Under the pieces are notes generated by a model. It did no database searches and was not told the DNA's origin. It saw only the letters and a program-made list of their open reading frames with translations. Shown here piece by piece: positions 49,010-49,602 of a DNA stretch of 49,602 nt. The translations under genes and the position numbers were made by a program. Source of the stretch: Clostridiales bacterium (GTDB taxonomy: Bacteria > Bacillota > Clostridia > Peptostreptococcales > Anaerovoracaceae); assembly GCA_015058065.1 (NCBI GenBank), contig SVDB01000003.1:1-49602 (forward strand), read 5' to 3'. Each line of letters starts with the position of its first letter. The first letter of the stretch is position 1.

Positions 49010-49015
49010 ATTATA
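49010..49015 (-). promoter_or_regulatory. Candidate -10 box for the GntR-family gene
   Basis: A perfect TATAAT on the minus strand (49015-49010) lies just after the terminator at 49023-49048 and about 36 bases before the ATG. The -35 position falls in the terminator stem and does not match consensus. Confidence 0.4.
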
Positions 49016-49022
49016 ACGCTTG

Positions 49023-49048
49023 AAAAGCCTCGCCCACAAGGACGAGGC
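49023..49048 (-). terminator. Terminator after the 49057-49347 gene
   Basis: On the minus strand GCCTCG-T-CC, loop TTGT and GG-G-CGAGGC (one internal mismatch) are followed by TTTTC. It begins 8 bases after the stop of the small gene. It shares the CC-TTGT-GG apex with the terminator at 46972-47000. Confidence 0.7.
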
Positions 49049-49056
49049 TCATTTGC

Positions 49057-49347
49057 TTACTTCTTTTCGAAAAACAAATAGTTACCATCATCCGTATAAC
49101 TGTTTCCCCACAAGATGAAAAATGCCGGTTCAGACTCCTGGCAAAATGAGATCTTCAGCGTTGTTCCATCGTCGCAGATCAAATCATAAAAGAAAACGTG
49201 GACATTCGCACCACCGATCGGAACGATATCATCTTTATCGAACCTGATTATCCCGGACAGAGACTCATATGTTGTGCCGAAAACTGAACCATAACTGGTC
49301 AGGGTGAGCTTATTCCCTTTGATTTCAAGCCTTGCCCAGTCAGCCAT
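49057..49347 (-). CDS. Small beta-rich protein, unrecognised, possibly 5'-truncated
   Basis: This 96-residue protein (ADWARLEIKGNKLTLTSYGS ... SYTDDGNYLFFEKK) has alternating hydrophobic and polar residues, typical of a small beta-sandwich or lipocalin-like fold, and no signal peptide or membrane helix. No Shine-Dalgarno precedes the ATG. The frame stays open upstream for 12 codons with plausible protein sequence (QCNGVYKEA) before a TGA, suggesting the original gene began further upstream. Its ending style resembles the remnant at 47069-47204. A possible extended -10 (TGT-TATACT, about 49396-49388) and a terminator (49023-49048) frame it. It may be a live gene or a decayed fragment. Confidence 0.55.
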   Translation of the reverse strand: MADWARLEIKGNKLTLTSYGSVFGTTYESLSGIIRFDKDDIVPIGGANVHVFFYDLICDDGTTLKISFCQESEPAFFILWGNSYTDDGNYLFFEKK

Positions 49348-49412
49348 AGCTTCTTTATATACACCATTACACTGTTTTTCTGCTCATAGTATAACATCTA
49401 AGCGGTTCCGAT

Positions 49413-49446
49413 CCATAATAAAACAGCGGGACTTTATATATCCCGC
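49413..49446 (-). terminator. Terminator after cmk
   Basis: On the minus strand GCGGGA (49446-49441), a 9-base AT-rich loop and TCCCGC (49431-49426) are followed by TGTTTTATTATGG. It begins 36 bases after the cmk stop. Confidence 0.7.
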
Positions 49447-49482
49447 CATCATATGTTTCGATAATTTGATCCTTTTGGTACG

Positions 49483-49602
49483 CTATACCGTACGCCCGGT
49501 TTTTTCCGTGATAATGTCCGCTACGGCGTCGATGTTTTCCTCTATCGACATATCGGATGTATCGAGATACACAGCATCCTCAGCCTGCCTCAGCGGACTC
49601 AC
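49483..49602 (-). CDS. cmk: Cytidylate kinase, C-terminal end (cut by window edge)
   Basis: The last 39 codons of a minus-strand gene are present: VSPLRQAEDAVYLDTSDMSI followed by EENIDAVADIITEKTGRTV and a stop. SPL-(R/K)-Q-A-x-D-A-x-x-(I/L)-D-T-(S/T)-x-M-S-I-x-x is the characteristic end of CMP/dCMP kinases of the bacterial Cmk family, which phosphorylate CMP and dCMP for nucleotide supply. The rest lies beyond the right edge. No Cmk-fused partner follows; a terminator closes the unit. Confidence 0.88.
   Translation of the reverse strand: MSPLRQAEDAVYLDTSDMSIEENIDAVADIITEKTGRTV

Noticed and set aside
1-49602. tRNA, rRNA, insertion sequences, prophage genes, CRISPR arrays
   Set aside because: Nothing supporting any of these was found on either strand.

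Overview
The window is an almost unbroken run of bacterial housekeeping genes. Nearly all lie on the minus strand; only two small genes are on the plus strand. No tRNA, rRNA, insertion sequence, prophage or CRISPR array was seen. Gene content and order (rimP-nusA-ylxR-infB-rbfA-nrnA-truB-ribF, rpsO-pnp, pyrH-frr-uppS-cdsA-dxr-rseP-ispG-polC, plsX-rnc-smc, rny), together with PolC, butyrate kinase, consensus Shine-Dalgarno sites and sigma-A-like promoters, point to a low-to-mid-GC anaerobic Firmicute of class Clostridia. The base composition looks close to 50-55% G+C, and a butyrate-forming member near Eubacteriales Family XIII is possible, but that placement is inference.

Layout, read right to left in the direction of transcription. 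The right edge holds the tail of cmk (49483-49602) and its terminator. A short accessory-looking stretch follows (about 46970-49400): a small beta-rich orphan, a GntR/FCD regulator, a six-helix membrane protein with a Q/P/Y/G-rich tail, and two probable gene remnants. Next come radC-murE, ending in a strong terminator, then rny-nifS-thiI-thrS (RNA turnover, tRNA thiolation, tRNA charging). The envelope/isoprenoid/replication operon pyrH-frr-uppS-cdsA-dxr-rseP-ispG-polC follows (28490-38146). Butyrate kinase is divergent from a small plus-strand gene (28240-28509). A zinc-type metal-resistance operon (ArsR sensor, free-standing HMA metallochaperone, P1B ATPase) carries a recognisable operator. 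A class A penicillin-binding protein with a long cytoplasmic extension comes next, then the translation/RNA operon rimP through ribF, rpsO, pnp and ppk1. A second small plus-strand gene (8218-8514) converges on ppk1. The left end is ileS-rlmN-plsX-rnc-smc, with smc cut by the window edge just after its hinge.

Many genes overlap by 1-4 bases (ATGA, TAATG and TTGA junctions), implying translational coupling. Several starts are non-ATG (GTG for smc, TTG for nrnA and thrS, probably TTG for ylxR) and were chosen by Shine-Dalgarno position. Standard neighbours are absent at several joints: no acpP between plsX and rnc, no ylxQ between ylxR and infB, no rpsB-tsf before pyrH.

The points most worth a second look are: a PolC that appears to lack its 3'-5' exonuclease domain while its PHP metal site looks complete; a pnp leader with competing RNA pairings; overlapping divergent promoters at buk with a GAAC-N4-GTTC palindrome; a SmtB-type operator; and the orphan genes near both ends.
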